From Chitinophagales bacterium (GTDB lineage: Bacteria > Bacteroidota > Bacteroidia > Chitinophagales > CAIOSU01): a stretch of DNA of 64,000 nucleotides. The notes below the pieces were generated by a model. The model worked only from the letters and a program-made list of their open reading frames with translations. It made no database searches and had not been told where the DNA came from. Below, piece after piece: positions 1 through 8,185 of the stretch. The stretch is from contig JBBDNB010000028.1 in the NCBI GenBank assembly GCA_040877935.1, positions 32,859 through 96,858 of the forward strand. Direction: 5' to 3'. The first letter of the stretch is position 1. Each line of letters starts with the position of its first letter. A program made the position numbers and the translations under genes.

Positions 1-23
1 GAAAACTTTAAAAAAACAGAATT

Positions 24-380
24 ATGAGTAAAGTAGCACTTATTGTATTTGCAGATTCAGAATCACATGCAGACATGGGACGCATTGCCAATGCCATGGA
101 AATAGTTTCGGAGTTTGCAGAAAACGGAGACGATGCCAAGCTCTTGTTTGACGGTGCCGGAGTGACCTGGCCCGGAAAACTAGCCGATGAAGATCATCCC
201 TTGCACAAGTCATTTGATAAAATAAAGCCCCATATCCTGGGAGCTTGCAAGTTCTGCTCAAAAGCTTTTAAAGCGGAAGAGGGAGTTGAAAAATCGGGAA
301 TTCCGTTTTTAGAGGATTATCAGGGTCACCCCAGCGTGAGAAATTTAGTGAAAGAGGGTTATCAAATAATTACTGTCTAA
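24..380 (+). CDS. DsrE family sulfur-relay-like protein
   Basis: A 118-residue soluble protein of the DsrE/DsrF-like superfamily, small cytoplasmic proteins that carry persulfide sulfur or act in thiol chemistry. The N-terminal beta strand KVALIVFAD and the cysteine-containing segment GACKFCSKAF (about residues 73-82) fit the family; the cysteines are the likely persulfide carriers. A second gene of the same family lies at 888-1244 with a membrane-protein gene between them, which suggests one operon ending at the terminator near 1267. The substrate is unknown. The ATG at 24 follows a purine-poor leader, as is common in Bacteroidota. Confidence 0.8.
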   Translation: MSKVALIVFADSESHADMGRIANAMEIVSEFAENGDDAKLLFDGAGVTWPGKLADEDHPLHKSFDKIKPHILGACKFCSKAFKAEEGVEKSGIPFLEDYQGHPSVRNLVKEGYQIITV

Positions 381-416
381 TTTCATAAAATCTAATCTAA
401 ATAAAAATTTTAAGCG

Positions 417-854
417 ATGAATAATAAATTGACAAGTTCTATTGTAGGAGGTATTGTAGGCACAATTGTAATGACGGTAATTATGTTTCTTGCCGCTAAA
501 ATGGGAATGCCAAAAATGAATCCGCCTGTAATGCTGGCTACCACTATGGGTTTCTCAGTTGCTATGGGATGGATCATGCACTTCATTATCGGGATTATTT
601 TTGCCCTGGCTTATGGATACCTGTTCTTGCCAAAGGTTCAAAAGATCAAGAGCAAGGTCGCCAAAGGCGCCATTTACGGGGTGATTATTTTTGTCTTTGC
701 GCAGATCATGATGCAAGTTATGGGAGCAATGTTTTCTTCTATGCCCGCCCCACAGGGAAACATGATGTTGATGATTGTTGGTAGCATTGTCGGCCACGTG
801 ATCTTTGCGATCGTGGTGGCGCTCTTTTTTAAACAGGTGAACGCAAGTTCATAA
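417..854 (+). CDS. Small integral membrane protein, function unknown
   Basis: A 145-residue, Met- and Ile-rich protein with four or five hydrophobic segments (about residues 7-27, 38-70 as one or two helices, 84-106 and 115-139). No catalytic motif is visible. It sits between two DsrE-like genes on the same strand with short gaps (36 and 33 bp), so co-transcription is likely. A membrane partner of a sulfur-relay protein is possible but is inferred from position only. Confidence 0.75.
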   Translation: MNNKLTSSIVGGIVGTIVMTVIMFLAAKMGMPKMNPPVMLATTMGFSVAMGWIMHFIIGIIFALAYGYLFLPKVQKIKSKVAKGAIYGVIIFVFAQIMMQVMGAMFSSMPAPQGNMMLMIVGSIVGHVIFAIVVALFFKQVNASS

Positions 855-887
855 ACCTTTTGACTATTAGGCCAAAAATTAAAAGTT

Positions 888-1244
888 ATGACTAAAGTAG
901 CCGTAATTGTATTTGCAGATTCTGAATCCCATGCAGATATGGGTAGGGTAACAAATGCAATGGAAATCGTGAACGAATTTACTGAAGCAGGAGATGAAGC
1001 AACATTGATATTCGATGGAGCAGGCGTAACCTGACCGGGCAAATTGGCGGATGAAGACCACCCAATTCACCCGATTTTCAAAAAGGTAAAACCAAATATT
1101 CTGGGAGCTTGCGCTTTCTGTTCAAAGGCTTTTAAAGCTGAAGATGATGTGAAAAAATCAGGTGTCTCATTCCTTGAAGATTATAAGGGACACCCGAGTG
1201 TTCGCAACCTTGTAAATGATGGATACCAAATTATTACAGTTTAA
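888..1244 (+). pseudogene. DsrE family gene with in-frame TGA stop
   Basis: A close paralogue of the gene at 24-380 and the same length (118 codons) if read through. Codon 49, at 1032-1034, is TGA where the paralogue has TGG (Trp), so a single G-to-A change interrupts it. The rest is intact, including the GACAFCSKAF cysteine segment and the C-terminal VRNLVNDGYQIITV. The lack of further decay means the change is recent or is a sequencing error. Recoding is unlikely because TGA ends other genes here, for example the carboxylase beta subunit at 27111-27113. An internal ATG at 1044 could only give a truncated C-terminal half. Confidence 0.8.
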
Positions 1245-1266
1245 TGCCAAAGATTGATGAAAAAAC

Positions 1267-1303
1267 AGGATAGTGGCTTTTTTATAGCCGCTGTCCTTTT
1301 TTT
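1267..1303 (+). terminator. Rho-independent terminator of the DsrE operon
   Basis: An 11-bp stem, AGGATAGTGGC pairing with GCCGCTGTCCT (two G-T pairs), encloses a T-rich loop and is followed by a run of seven T. It lies just after the second DsrE gene and before the peroxiredoxin-like gene, which argues that the latter starts at 1353 and not at an upstream in-frame ATG. Confidence 0.85.
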
Positions 1304-1352
1304 GATTAAGAAGAAAAACTTAATTTACACCCAAACTTCACAAACCCATACC

Positions 1353-1973
1353 ATGAAAACGCTTACCAACCTCTTATTGATACTCCTTATTTTCACTAAT
1401 TCAATATCCCAGGCGCAGGAAAAATATAAAACTGTAGAAGAAACCAATGGCATTCAGGTTGGTGCAAGCGTTTCGGATTTTGAAGCCACAGATCAAAATG
1501 GAGAAATATTTAGGCTCAAGGAAACATTAGAAGAAAAGCCCGTAGTTGTAATTTTCTACCGAGGCCAATGGTGCCCAATTTGTAGCCGCCACCTTAGTAA
1601 TTTACAGGATAGCCTGTCTTTCATCAATGAAATGGGCGCAGAAGTAATAGCAATTTCCCCTGAAAAACAAGAATATCTGAAAAAGACCCAGGAAAAAAGC
1701 AATGCCACTTTTACCTTGCTTTATGACAAGGATTACAAAATCTCAAAAATGTTTGATGTCCTTTTCCGTCCCGAAGAGAAAACCACATCGGTTTATAACA
1801 AGCGCTTGGGCGCAAATCTTACTGAAGCCCATTCAGATGAATCACAGCGCTTGCCAGTTCCGGCTACTTTTGTTATCAATCAACAGGGAGAAGTCGTTTG
1901 GCGACATTTCGATAGGAATTATAAAGAAAGGGCATCGGTTGCTTCTATTGTTTCTGCACTTGAGAAATTGTAG
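1353..1973 (+). CDS. Exported peroxiredoxin-like (AhpC/TSA) protein
   Basis: A 206-residue thioredoxin-fold protein of the AhpC/TSA group. An N-terminal signal peptide (MKTLTNLLLILLIFTNSISQ) points to the periplasm or cell surface. The active site is FYRGQWCPICSRHL, with C74 and C77 forming a CxxC pair; peroxiredoxins of this class reduce peroxides through such cysteines. The start at 1353 is preferred over an in-frame ATG at 1254 because it gives a proper signal peptide and the upstream stretch contains the terminator at 1267-1303. The electron donor is not evident. Confidence 0.8.
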   Translation: MKTLTNLLLILLIFTNSISQAQEKYKTVEETNGIQVGASVSDFEATDQNGEIFRLKETLEEKPVVVIFYRGQWCPICSRHLSNLQDSLSFINEMGAEVIAISPEKQEYLKKTQEKSNATFTLLYDKDYKISKMFDVLFRPEEKTTSVYNKRLGANLTEAHSDESQRLPVPATFVINQQGEVVWRHFDRNYKERASVASIVSALEKL

Positions 1974-2016
1974 CATCAAAAACAGCTAAAAAATTCACGA
2001 GCAAATACAGGCTGAA

Positions 2017-2223
2017 ATGACAACTGAGTTACGATCCACAATCACCTGCCCAATATGCGGACATCAAAAAGAAGAAACAATGCCAACTGATGCCTGCCAG
2101 TATTTTTACGAATGTGAAAATTGCAAGACAATATTAAAACCAAAGCAAGGTGATTGTTGCGTGTATTGTAGTTTTGGAAGTGCGAAATGCCCGCCAGTTC
2201 AGCAAGGTGAAAATTGTTGTTGA
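2017..2223 (+). CDS. Cysteine-rich GDCCVxC-type small protein
   Basis: A 68-residue protein with eleven cysteines: a CPICGH knuckle near residue 10, an ECENC pair near residue 33, the hallmark GDCCVYCSFGSAKCPP near residues 45-60, and a terminal CC. It matches the GDCCVxC-domain group of small cysteine-rich proteins, some members of which are selenoproteins; here all positions are encoded by cysteine codons. Metal binding is plausible. The function is unknown. It lies 43 bp after the peroxiredoxin-like gene and may be co-transcribed with it. Confidence 0.75.
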   Translation: MTTELRSTITCPICGHQKEETMPTDACQYFYECENCKTILKPKQGDCCVYCSFGSAKCPPVQQGENCC

Positions 2224-2339
2224 TAAAAATCACACACGAATGTACCGAGCTATTGTAAATTAGGGCAGTTGTATCAACAATTATTATTTTCAATTGGCTT
2301 GTCAGTTTTGTTTATATTATACGACTAATAAAGAAAAAA

Positions 2340-3050
2340 ATGAGTAAACAAGAATTTTCAGGACTCAAAGCTGCATTTGTAAACTGCACATTAAAAAAAT
2401 CACCCAAACAAAGCCACACCAAAGGTTTGATGGATTTATCCATCAATATCATGGAAAAAGAAGGTGTTTCAGTAGATTATATCCGTTTGGTTGACCATGA
2501 TGTAGCATCAGGTGTTTATCCGGATATGACCGAGCAAGGCTGGGAAAAGGACGAGTGGCCAGATTTATTCAAAAGAGTTTTCGAGGCTGATATACTTGTA
2601 ATTGGAACTCCTATTTGGCTGGGAGAAAGATCATCTGAAGCCCAAAAACTGATAGAAAGACTTTACAGCATGAGCGGGGAACGCAATGCCAAAGGCCAAT
2701 ACCTATACTACGGAAAAGCTGGCGGATGTGTGATTACCGGAAATGAAGATGGCGCAAAACACTGCGCTATGGGTATTTTATATTCCCTGCAACATATTGG
2801 CTACAGCATTCCACCACAGGCAGATTGTGCCTGGCTAGGCGAGATTGGCCCAGGGCCAAGTTATCTCGACAAAGAAGCAAATTCATCAGAAAGCGATTTT
2901 ACCAACAGAAACACCACCTTTATGACCTATAATCTTATGCACCTGGCTAAAATGCTCAAATCAAATGGTGGCTACCCTACTTATGGAAATGCCATAAAAG
3001 ACTGGCAAGATGGTGAGCGCTGGAGTTTTGAAAATCCCGAGTATCGATAA
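2340..3050 (+). CDS. Flavodoxin-fold NAD(P)H-dependent oxidoreductase
   Basis: A 236-residue protein of the NADPH-dependent FMN reductase/flavodoxin-like family. The early strand KAAFVNCTLK, the strand-loop ADILVIGTPIWLGERSSEAQKLIER (residues about 84-108) and the GGCVITGNEDGAKH loop form the expected FMN site. No signal peptide, so cytoplasmic. It is the first gene of a tight run leading into DUF427, egtB and egtD, with a 47-bp gap to the next gene. Its substrate is not evident; a redox role beside ergothioneine synthesis is an inference from position. Confidence 0.8.
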   Translation: MSKQEFSGLKAAFVNCTLKKSPKQSHTKGLMDLSINIMEKEGVSVDYIRLVDHDVASGVYPDMTEQGWEKDEWPDLFKRVFEADILVIGTPIWLGERSSEAQKLIERLYSMSGERNAKGQYLYYGKAGGCVITGNEDGAKHCAMGILYSLQHIGYSIPPQADCAWLGEIGPGPSYLDKEANSSESDFTNRNTTFMTYNLMHLAKMLKSNGGYPTYGNAIKDWQDGERWSFENPEYR

Positions 3051-3097
3051 AATATTATTTAATTCATAGTGATCGGGTATAAAATAAAAAAACTGAC

Positions 3098-3379
3098 ATG
3101 AAAGCAATTTGGAACAATCAAGTAATAGCGGAAAGTGATGATACCGTGGTTGTGGAAGGCAATCACTATTTTTCTGCTGATGCAATTAAGCGTGAATATT
3201 TTGAAAAATCGGATCAAAAATCCGTTTGCCCGTGGAAAGGTGAGGCAAGTTATTACAATCTAAATGTTGATGGTAAAACCAATAAAGATGCAGCTTGGTA
3301 CTATCCGCAACCAAAAGACATGGCCAAGCAGATCGAGGGAAGAATAGCTTTTTGGAGGGGCGTGGAGATTAAGGAATAA
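3098..3379 (+). CDS. DUF427 domain protein
   Basis: A 93-residue single-domain protein. The pattern KAIWNNQVIAESDDTVVVEGNHYF, then CPWKGEASYYN and the W..P.P...A..I.GR.AFW segment, is the DUF427 fold. The biochemical role of the family is not known. Its stop codon overlaps the ATG of egtB (shared bases at 3379), so the two are translationally coupled, which ties it to ergothioneine metabolism by context. Confidence 0.85.
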   Translation: MKAIWNNQVIAESDDTVVVEGNHYFSADAIKREYFEKSDQKSVCPWKGEASYYNLNVDGKTNKDAAWYYPQPKDMAKQIEGRIAFWRGVEIKE

Positions 3380-4530
3380 TGCTGGATTTAGAGAATTACT
3401 ATCAAAAAACCCGACAAAGGTCTGTCTTGCTTTGCAAACCGCTAAAAGTGGAAGATTACCTGCCTCAGCCAGAAACTTTTGTAAGTCCTGCAAAATGGAA
3501 TTTAGCCCACACCACCTGGTTTTTTGAAGAAATGGTATTGAAGCATTTTAAAAAAACCCATAAAGTTTTTCATCCCGACTTCAGTTATTTGTTCAATAGC
3601 TATTACAACAATATTGGAGACAAAAACCCACGTGATAATCGAGGCTTTATAACGCGACCGGGCTTAGATGAAATTTACCAATACCGAAAGTTCGTGGATG
3701 AAAAAATGCTGGAATTAATCCAATCCAGGCCTTCTGAAAAATGCCGCGAGTTGATTGTACTGGGGCTAAACCACGAAGAGCAACACCAGGAACTTTTGCT
3801 TACTGATTTGAAATACACCTTTTTCCAAAATCCTGTTTACCCGGCTTATGACTTAAAAAATGATTTTCTAAGTGACAAAAACAAAGAAAGTGGCTGGCTG
3901 AAAATGCAGGAGGGACTGTATGAAATAGGTTTTGATGGAGATGGATTTTCGTATGACAATGAGCACAAAAGCCACAAAGTCTATTTGCAGGATTTTCAAA
4001 TTGCCAGACAGCTTGTGACAAATGGAGAATATTTGGATTTTATTGAAGCAGGAGGCTATGAAGATTTTAATCTATGGCTGGATGATGGATGGGCATGGAA
4101 AATCGAAAAGGATATTTCCCAACCGCTTTACTGGAAAAAAATAGAGGATGAGTGGTTTCAGTTTACCCTATCTGGTTTAAGGAAGATTCAAGGAGAGCAA
4201 ATTTTAGCACATATCTCTTTTTACGAAGCCGATGCATTCGCCAGATGGAAGGGAATGCGCTTGCCTACTGAGTTTGAGTGGGAAGCGGCAGCCGATCAAT
4301 TGAGCTGGGGAAAACGCTGGGAATGGTGCAATTCTGCTTATTTGCCCTATCCGGGATTTAAGATTGCCGAGGGAGCAGTGGGTGAATACAATGGCAAGTT
4401 TATGATCAACCAAATGGTTCTGCGTGGTGCTTCAGTGGCAACAACTCCGGGACATTCCCGCAAGACTTATCGCAATTTTTTTCATCCGCATTTGCAGTGG
4501 CAATATTCGGGCATTAGACTAGCAAGATAA
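3379..4530 (+). CDS. egtB: Ergothioneine biosynthesis sulfoxide synthase EgtB
   Basis: A 383-residue non-heme iron enzyme that joins trimethylhistidine (hercynine) to a cysteine or gamma-glutamylcysteine thiol with oxygen. The N-terminal DinB-like domain supplies H44 (LAHTTWFFEE) and the HxxxH pair H132/H136 (NHEEQHQELL), matching the three iron ligands known in EgtB. The C-terminal formylglycine-generating-enzyme-like domain ends with RKTYRNFFHPHLQWQYSGIR, typical of EgtB. It is followed with no gap by egtD. Length is slightly short of mycobacterial EgtB. No egtC amidase gene is nearby, so cysteine itself may be the sulfur donor (inference). Confidence 0.92.
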   Translation: MLDLENYYQKTRQRSVLLCKPLKVEDYLPQPETFVSPAKWNLAHTTWFFEEMVLKHFKKTHKVFHPDFSYLFNSYYNNIGDKNPRDNRGFITRPGLDEIYQYRKFVDEKMLELIQSRPSEKCRELIVLGLNHEEQHQELLLTDLKYTFFQNPVYPAYDLKNDFLSDKNKESGWLKMQEGLYEIGFDGDGFSYDNEHKSHKVYLQDFQIARQLVTNGEYLDFIEAGGYEDFNLWLDDGWAWKIEKDISQPLYWKKIEDEWFQFTLSGLRKIQGEQILAHISFYEADAFARWKGMRLPTEFEWEAAADQLSWGKRWEWCNSAYLPYPGFKIAEGAVGEYNGKFMINQMVLRGASVATTPGHSRKTYRNFFHPHLQWQYSGIRLAR

Positions 4531-5478
4531 ATGATGGCAAATTTTATAAAAGATGTTGATGAAGGATTGAGCAAAGCATCCAAGACCCTATCTTCCAAGT
4601 ATTTTTACGATAAAAAAGGCGATGCGCTATTTGTTGAAATAATGCGAATGCCTGAATATTATCTAACAAGGGCTGAATTTGAAATCCTGCAAAAGCAAGC
4701 GGTTGAGATAACCAAAACGCTTTCCCTAAATCCTGATACAACATTTGAAATTATTGAGTTAGGGGCAGGTGATGGCGAAAAGACCAAGGAATTTATCCGC
4801 TATTTAATGCAGGAAAATTTCAAGTTCAAATATATGCCTGTTGATATTTCACAAAATGTACTGGGAATACTTCAAAATTCGATGCTGAAAGAGTTTCCCA
4901 ACCTGAAAATAGCACCCATGCAAGGGGATTACTTTCAAGTATTGGAAGGCATAAAACACACACACCATCCCAAGTTGGTTTTGTTTTTGGGATCTAATAT
5001 CGGGAATTTAAAAGATGAAAATGCCCAAAAGTTTTTGAAGCAAATCGGCCAAAAACTCAGTACCGGAGATCATCTGCTGCTCGGGGTGGATTTGATCAAA
5101 CCAGCAGAAATTGTGGTACCGGCCTATAATGACGCAAAAGGCATAACCGCTGCATTCAACTTGAATATATTGGAAAGAATAAACCGTGAACTGGACGGTG
5201 ATTTTGACCTCAGTGCATTCCACCACGAAGTAGATTATACACAAGAATTAGGTATTGTAAAAAGTTACCTTGTAAGCAATAAAGACCAAAAAGTTTATAT
5301 TGGGCAAATTAGTAAAAGCTATAGCTTCAGAAAAGGTGAGCGCATAAATACTGAAATATCGCGCAAGTACAATGATGCGATGATTGAAAAAATCACACGC
5401 GATACTTCTTTTGAAACCAAAGCCAAATTCACCGATTCAAAAGGCTATTTTGCTGATTATATCCTGGTAAAAACCTGA
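4531..5478 (+). CDS. egtD: L-histidine N-alpha-methyltransferase EgtD
   Basis: A 315-residue SAM-dependent methyltransferase that trimethylates histidine to hercynine, the first step of ergothioneine synthesis. The family signature KYFYDKKGDALFVEI...MPEYYLTRAEFEIL lies at residues 23-53 and the SAM loop ELGAGDGEKT at 76-85. The gene begins directly after the egtB stop; codon 2 is also Met, so translation could start at 4534. The egtB-egtD adjacency is the usual minimal bacterial ergothioneine set. Confidence 0.92.
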   Translation: MMANFIKDVDEGLSKASKTLSSKYFYDKKGDALFVEIMRMPEYYLTRAEFEILQKQAVEITKTLSLNPDTTFEIIELGAGDGEKTKEFIRYLMQENFKFKYMPVDISQNVLGILQNSMLKEFPNLKIAPMQGDYFQVLEGIKHTHHPKLVLFLGSNIGNLKDENAQKFLKQIGQKLSTGDHLLLGVDLIKPAEIVVPAYNDAKGITAAFNLNILERINRELDGDFDLSAFHHEVDYTQELGIVKSYLVSNKDQKVYIGQISKSYSFRKGERINTEISRKYNDAMIEKITRDTSFETKAKFTDSKGYFADYILVKT

Positions 5479-5481
5479 AAA

Positions 5482-6168
5482 ATGCAGCAGCAATTAGGTG
5501 TATTGGGCATGGGTAGCAGCACTACGCTTTTTTATATAGAAAAGCTCAATATCCTTTATCACCAAAAATTCGGTGGGGACAGCACCTGTCCTTTTAAAAT
5601 GCTCAATGCCAATTTCAATCTTTTCAACCCCTATTTGCCCAATCAATATGAAAAGCTTGTTCCTGAGTTACATCGGCATTTAATAGCAATGAACCGGTTA
5701 GGCGTAGATAAAATCCTAATTCCCAACATTACCCTGCACCAAACCGTTGATCACTTGCCAGAAGATTTTCTTCCAAAACATAAAATCATTCATCCTTATG
5801 AACTTGCCATTGAAAAATTGCGCAGTGAAAACACAAAGGAAGTACTGGTATTGGGTTCTGTTCACACTATGAAATCAAGATATGTCAAAGAGAAATTTAA
5901 GCAGCAGGGAATAAAGCTTTTGGCACCTACACAAAATGAGGTTATACAAATTGACAAACTGAGAAATGAAGTATATATCGGTGAATCAACAAGAGAATCT
6001 AAGCTTGCTTTTGAACAAATTCTTTACAAATACCATAGAAAGCAAAGGGTTTTAATTGCCTGTACTGAATTGTCCCTTGCACTGAATAAAAAGAACAGCA
6101 ATAATTTTATTGATCTTGCAACGCTTCAGTTGCAAAAGGCCCTGGATATCTTCAGTGAAAACCGTTAA
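5482..6168 (+). CDS. Asp/Glu racemase-superfamily protein lacking the first catalytic Cys
   Basis: A 228-residue protein of the aspartate/glutamate racemase superfamily: N-terminal LGVLGMGSSTTLFYI and a C-terminal IACTELSLAL motif carrying C194. In two-base racemases a first cysteine sits in a CNTxH-like loop; here that loop reads IPNITLH (residues 80-86) with no cysteine. Single-cysteine members of this superfamily include decarboxylases, so the gene may not encode a racemase. It starts 3 bp after egtD, implying co-translation with the ergothioneine enzymes. Its 3' end overlaps by 4 bp the end of the opposing AraC gene. Confidence 0.75.
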   Translation: MQQQLGVLGMGSSTTLFYIEKLNILYHQKFGGDSTCPFKMLNANFNLFNPYLPNQYEKLVPELHRHLIAMNRLGVDKILIPNITLHQTVDHLPEDFLPKHKIIHPYELAIEKLRSENTKEVLVLGSVHTMKSRYVKEKFKQQGIKLLAPTQNEVIQIDKLRNEVYIGESTRESKLAFEQILYKYHRKQRVLIACTELSLALNKKNSNNFIDLATLQLQKALDIFSENR

Positions 6169-7115
6169 GGCCTTTTCCATTCCTTTACGGCATGTAATAG
6201 CGCGCTGGAATCAGAATAGCCCAGCAGCATAGCCAATTCCCTGACTTTGATTTGCCTGGCTTTAGACAAGTATTGATAAAGCTCTTTTTTTATGTCATTT
6301 TTGATTTTTCTATAGCTTTGCCCTTCCATGCTTAATTTGCGCTGAACGGTTCTTTCGCTCATCAACATTGCTTTTGAAACTTGAGAAAAATCCGGAAGTT
6401 CTGGAGTGCTCATGTTCAATATCATGCTCCTGACCTTTGCCGAAAAAGTAGGATAAGCTGATTTATGGAACCCTATTAAATCCATGAATTTCGGGAGTAA
6501 AACTTCTATAGCTTTTATTTTTCCTTGATTGAGCTCTGCCTCCATAACCTTAGCATCAAAAACAAACAGATGCTCCTGACCCGAGGCCAAATCTATTTTC
6601 AGCATTTGCCTGTATTCACTCAAGTTAGAATAAGGCAAAATTAACTTTGGGAAATATTTTGTGGATAGAATCAATTTAAACTCCCTATAAATAAAACAGA
6701 ACACCATATCCAAGACCTGAAGTCTTAGTTTTTCATCCTCAATATTGCTTTTAAGGGAAACCGTATAATTCTTGTTCTTGACACTTGCTTCCAAAAAAAC
6801 AATTGGGAAAGCATTTTGGAGATAATTCTGCAATATAAATACAGCTTGTTCAAAACTGTATGAATTGAGCTGTAATTGCGTTACAAAACCCAATGTCTTA
6901 TAATTTAGAGAACAGCCAAAATACAGACCCGCATATTTTGTATTGGCAGACAATAATCCCAACGCATTGACAAATTCCGAGCTGTTTATTTTCCCTGAAA
7001 CATCCCTAATATCTTGATTGGGATTTTCAAGAAATTGCCTCAATTCAGCATCTTCATAGCCCAAATGTGCTGCATAGTGGAACAGGTTGGCTATATGTGG
7101 TGCGGAAATTTTCAT
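6165..7115 (-). CDS. AraC family transcriptional regulator
   Basis: A 316-residue regulator with an N-terminal ligand-binding domain of the arabinose-binding-like type (about residues 1-190) and a C-terminal AraC helix-turn-helix region (SKAMLMSERTVQRKLSMEG, then VRELAMLLGYSDSSALLHA). I chose the Met at 7115: the longer frame to 7142 would use codons inside the interspersed repeat upstream, which is an unlikely place for a conserved N-terminus. It converges on the ergothioneine operon and may regulate it, but no operator was identified. Confidence 0.8.
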   Translation of the reverse strand: MKISAPHIANLFHYAAHLGYEDAELRQFLENPNQDIRDVSGKINSSEFVNALGLLSANTKYAGLYFGCSLNYKTLGFVTQLQLNSYSFEQAVFILQNYLQNAFPIVFLEASVKNKNYTVSLKSNIEDEKLRLQVLDMVFCFIYREFKLILSTKYFPKLILPYSNLSEYRQMLKIDLASGQEHLFVFDAKVMEAELNQGKIKAIEVLLPKFMDLIGFHKSAYPTFSAKVRSMILNMSTPELPDFSQVSKAMLMSERTVQRKLSMEGQSYRKIKNDIKKELYQYLSKARQIKVRELAMLLGYSDSSALLHAVKEWKRP

Positions 7116-7131
7116 CTTAACAAGTAAACTA

Positions 7132-7245
7132 CTTCGGGGCAAGCCTGCCTTTGTCGCCTGCTAGCCGGAAAAGGCAGGGCAGACAGGCCTCGGAGCACCC
7201 ACCTGCTTAGTCAGGCAGGTTTAAATCTCGATTATCGAGTAAAAT
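7132..7245. repeat. Interspersed palindromic repeat, copy A
   Basis: A GC-richer block starting CTTCGGGGCAAGCC and ending in AAATCTCGATTATCGAGT (7223-7240). The last 58 bp (7188-7245) match 52635-52692 with two differences. Internal parts can fold: CCTGCCTTT pairs with AAAGGCAGG-like bases, and CTCGAT-T-ATCGAG is itself a palindrome. It occupies most of the space between the AraC gene and the gene at 7304. Confidence 0.85.
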
Positions 7246-7303
7246 TGGCGTAAAATATCAACAGTTAATAATTTCATCAAAATATCTTTGCTTAAAAAAA
7301 GCT

Positions 7304-7687
7304 ATGAATCCTTTACAAAAAGCACTTTTGGCAAACGCCCTATTTTCTGGCGCATCTGGAATTTTAATGATATCGCTGCACCAAAAAATAGCGTCCCTTT
7401 TTGAAATACAAGACAGTACGGCCTTTTGGGCAATCGGTATTGCGTTGATATACTTTGCATTGACTATTGTTTACGAAATAAAAAAGCAAAGAAGATTGGC
7501 AGTTTTGTGGATCATCGCACAGGATATGCTTTGGGTTGTTGGCAGCATCATTGTTTTGCTTGCAGAGCCGTTTGGAATTTCATCAGCGGGAAACAAAATC
7601 ATTTTCATTATTGCCCTTGTGGTATTTGCTATGGCGGCCAATCAATACAGGGCTTTGAAGAAACCGAACATTATGGACAGACACTAA
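7304..7687 (+). CDS. Four-helix membrane protein, function unknown
   Basis: A 127-residue protein with four predicted membrane helices (about residues 8-28, 40-60, 66-88 and 97-115) and a short basic tail. No catalytic or binding motif is apparent. It is a lone plus-strand gene between an interspersed repeat and the convergent hemerythrin gene; the first usable ATG at 7304 gives a hydrophobic first helix. Confidence 0.7.
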   Translation: MNPLQKALLANALFSGASGILMISLHQKIASLFEIQDSTAFWAIGIALIYFALTIVYEIKKQRRLAVLWIIAQDMLWVVGSIIVLLAEPFGISSAGNKIIFIIALVVFAMAANQYRALKKPNIMDRH

Positions 7688-7711
7688 CAATAGACAGTTC
7701 CCGTCAAAGTT

Positions 7712-8176
7712 TTACCTCCAAAACTCGTCCTCTGTATTCTCCTGAAAAGCTTTTTCCTGATGGAATTTTGATATTGATTGCAGCTGTGCTTCACTTGCAG
7801 CTTCCTGCACTTCATTAAAAAGTTGTCGCTCTTCAAAGCGAATATGGGCATCCAGTTGTTTTTCAATTTCACTAAGATTTGCCTTTAAATTATCCTTACT
7901 TTGGAAAAGCGTCTCTAATTTCCGGTGTTCTTCTATTGCCCTTTGCACATTTTTATGATCATTGCCCAGTATAGTGAAAATATGTTTTTCCTCAATTTCA
8001 AAATGTTCGCGAATATAATTTTCAAAAAACCAATCAGCGTATTTTTTTATCCGCTTTACATCAATATCTTTTGTAAAACCGGTTCTGATTTTCCAACACA
8101 AAAGTAAACTGTGGTGATGTTCTCTGCTAAAGGGCTGAAGGTACTTGTGTCGTTTTATTGGGTTTCTTTTTTCCAT
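7712..8176 (-). CDS. Hemerythrin domain protein
   Basis: A 154-residue four-helix protein with the spaced His/Glu pattern of hemerythrin-like domains: FSREHHHSLLL near residue 20, the REHFEIEEKHIF segment near residues 56-67, EEHRKLE near 82-88, and DAHIRFEERQLF near 109-120. These would bind a di-iron or related center. It follows the RIC gene by 9 bp, and with the truncated hemoglobin gene forms a likely nitrosative/oxidative stress operon. It might sense or buffer oxygen, NO or iron; which is not shown by sequence. Confidence 0.85.
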   Translation of the reverse strand: MEKRNPIKRHKYLQPFSREHHHSLLLCWKIRTGFTKDIDVKRIKKYADWFFENYIREHFEIEEKHIFTILGNDHKNVQRAIEEHRKLETLFQSKDNLKANLSEIEKQLDAHIRFEERQLFNEVQEAASEAQLQSISKFHQEKAFQENTEDEFWR

Positions 8177-8185
8177 AATTGTGCG

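Noticed and set aside
1032..1034. TGA as selenocysteine or recoded Trp
   Set aside because: The paralogue has Trp here, no selenocysteine insertion hairpin is obvious next to the codon, and TGA ends other genes in the window.
1254..1352. Upstream in-frame Met for the peroxiredoxin-like protein
   Set aside because: It would translate through a rho-independent terminator and lose the signal peptide at the N-terminus; the Met at 1353 is preferred.
7116..7142. N-terminal extension of the AraC gene
   Set aside because: The extra nine codons fall in or next to the interspersed repeat and look unrelated to the family.
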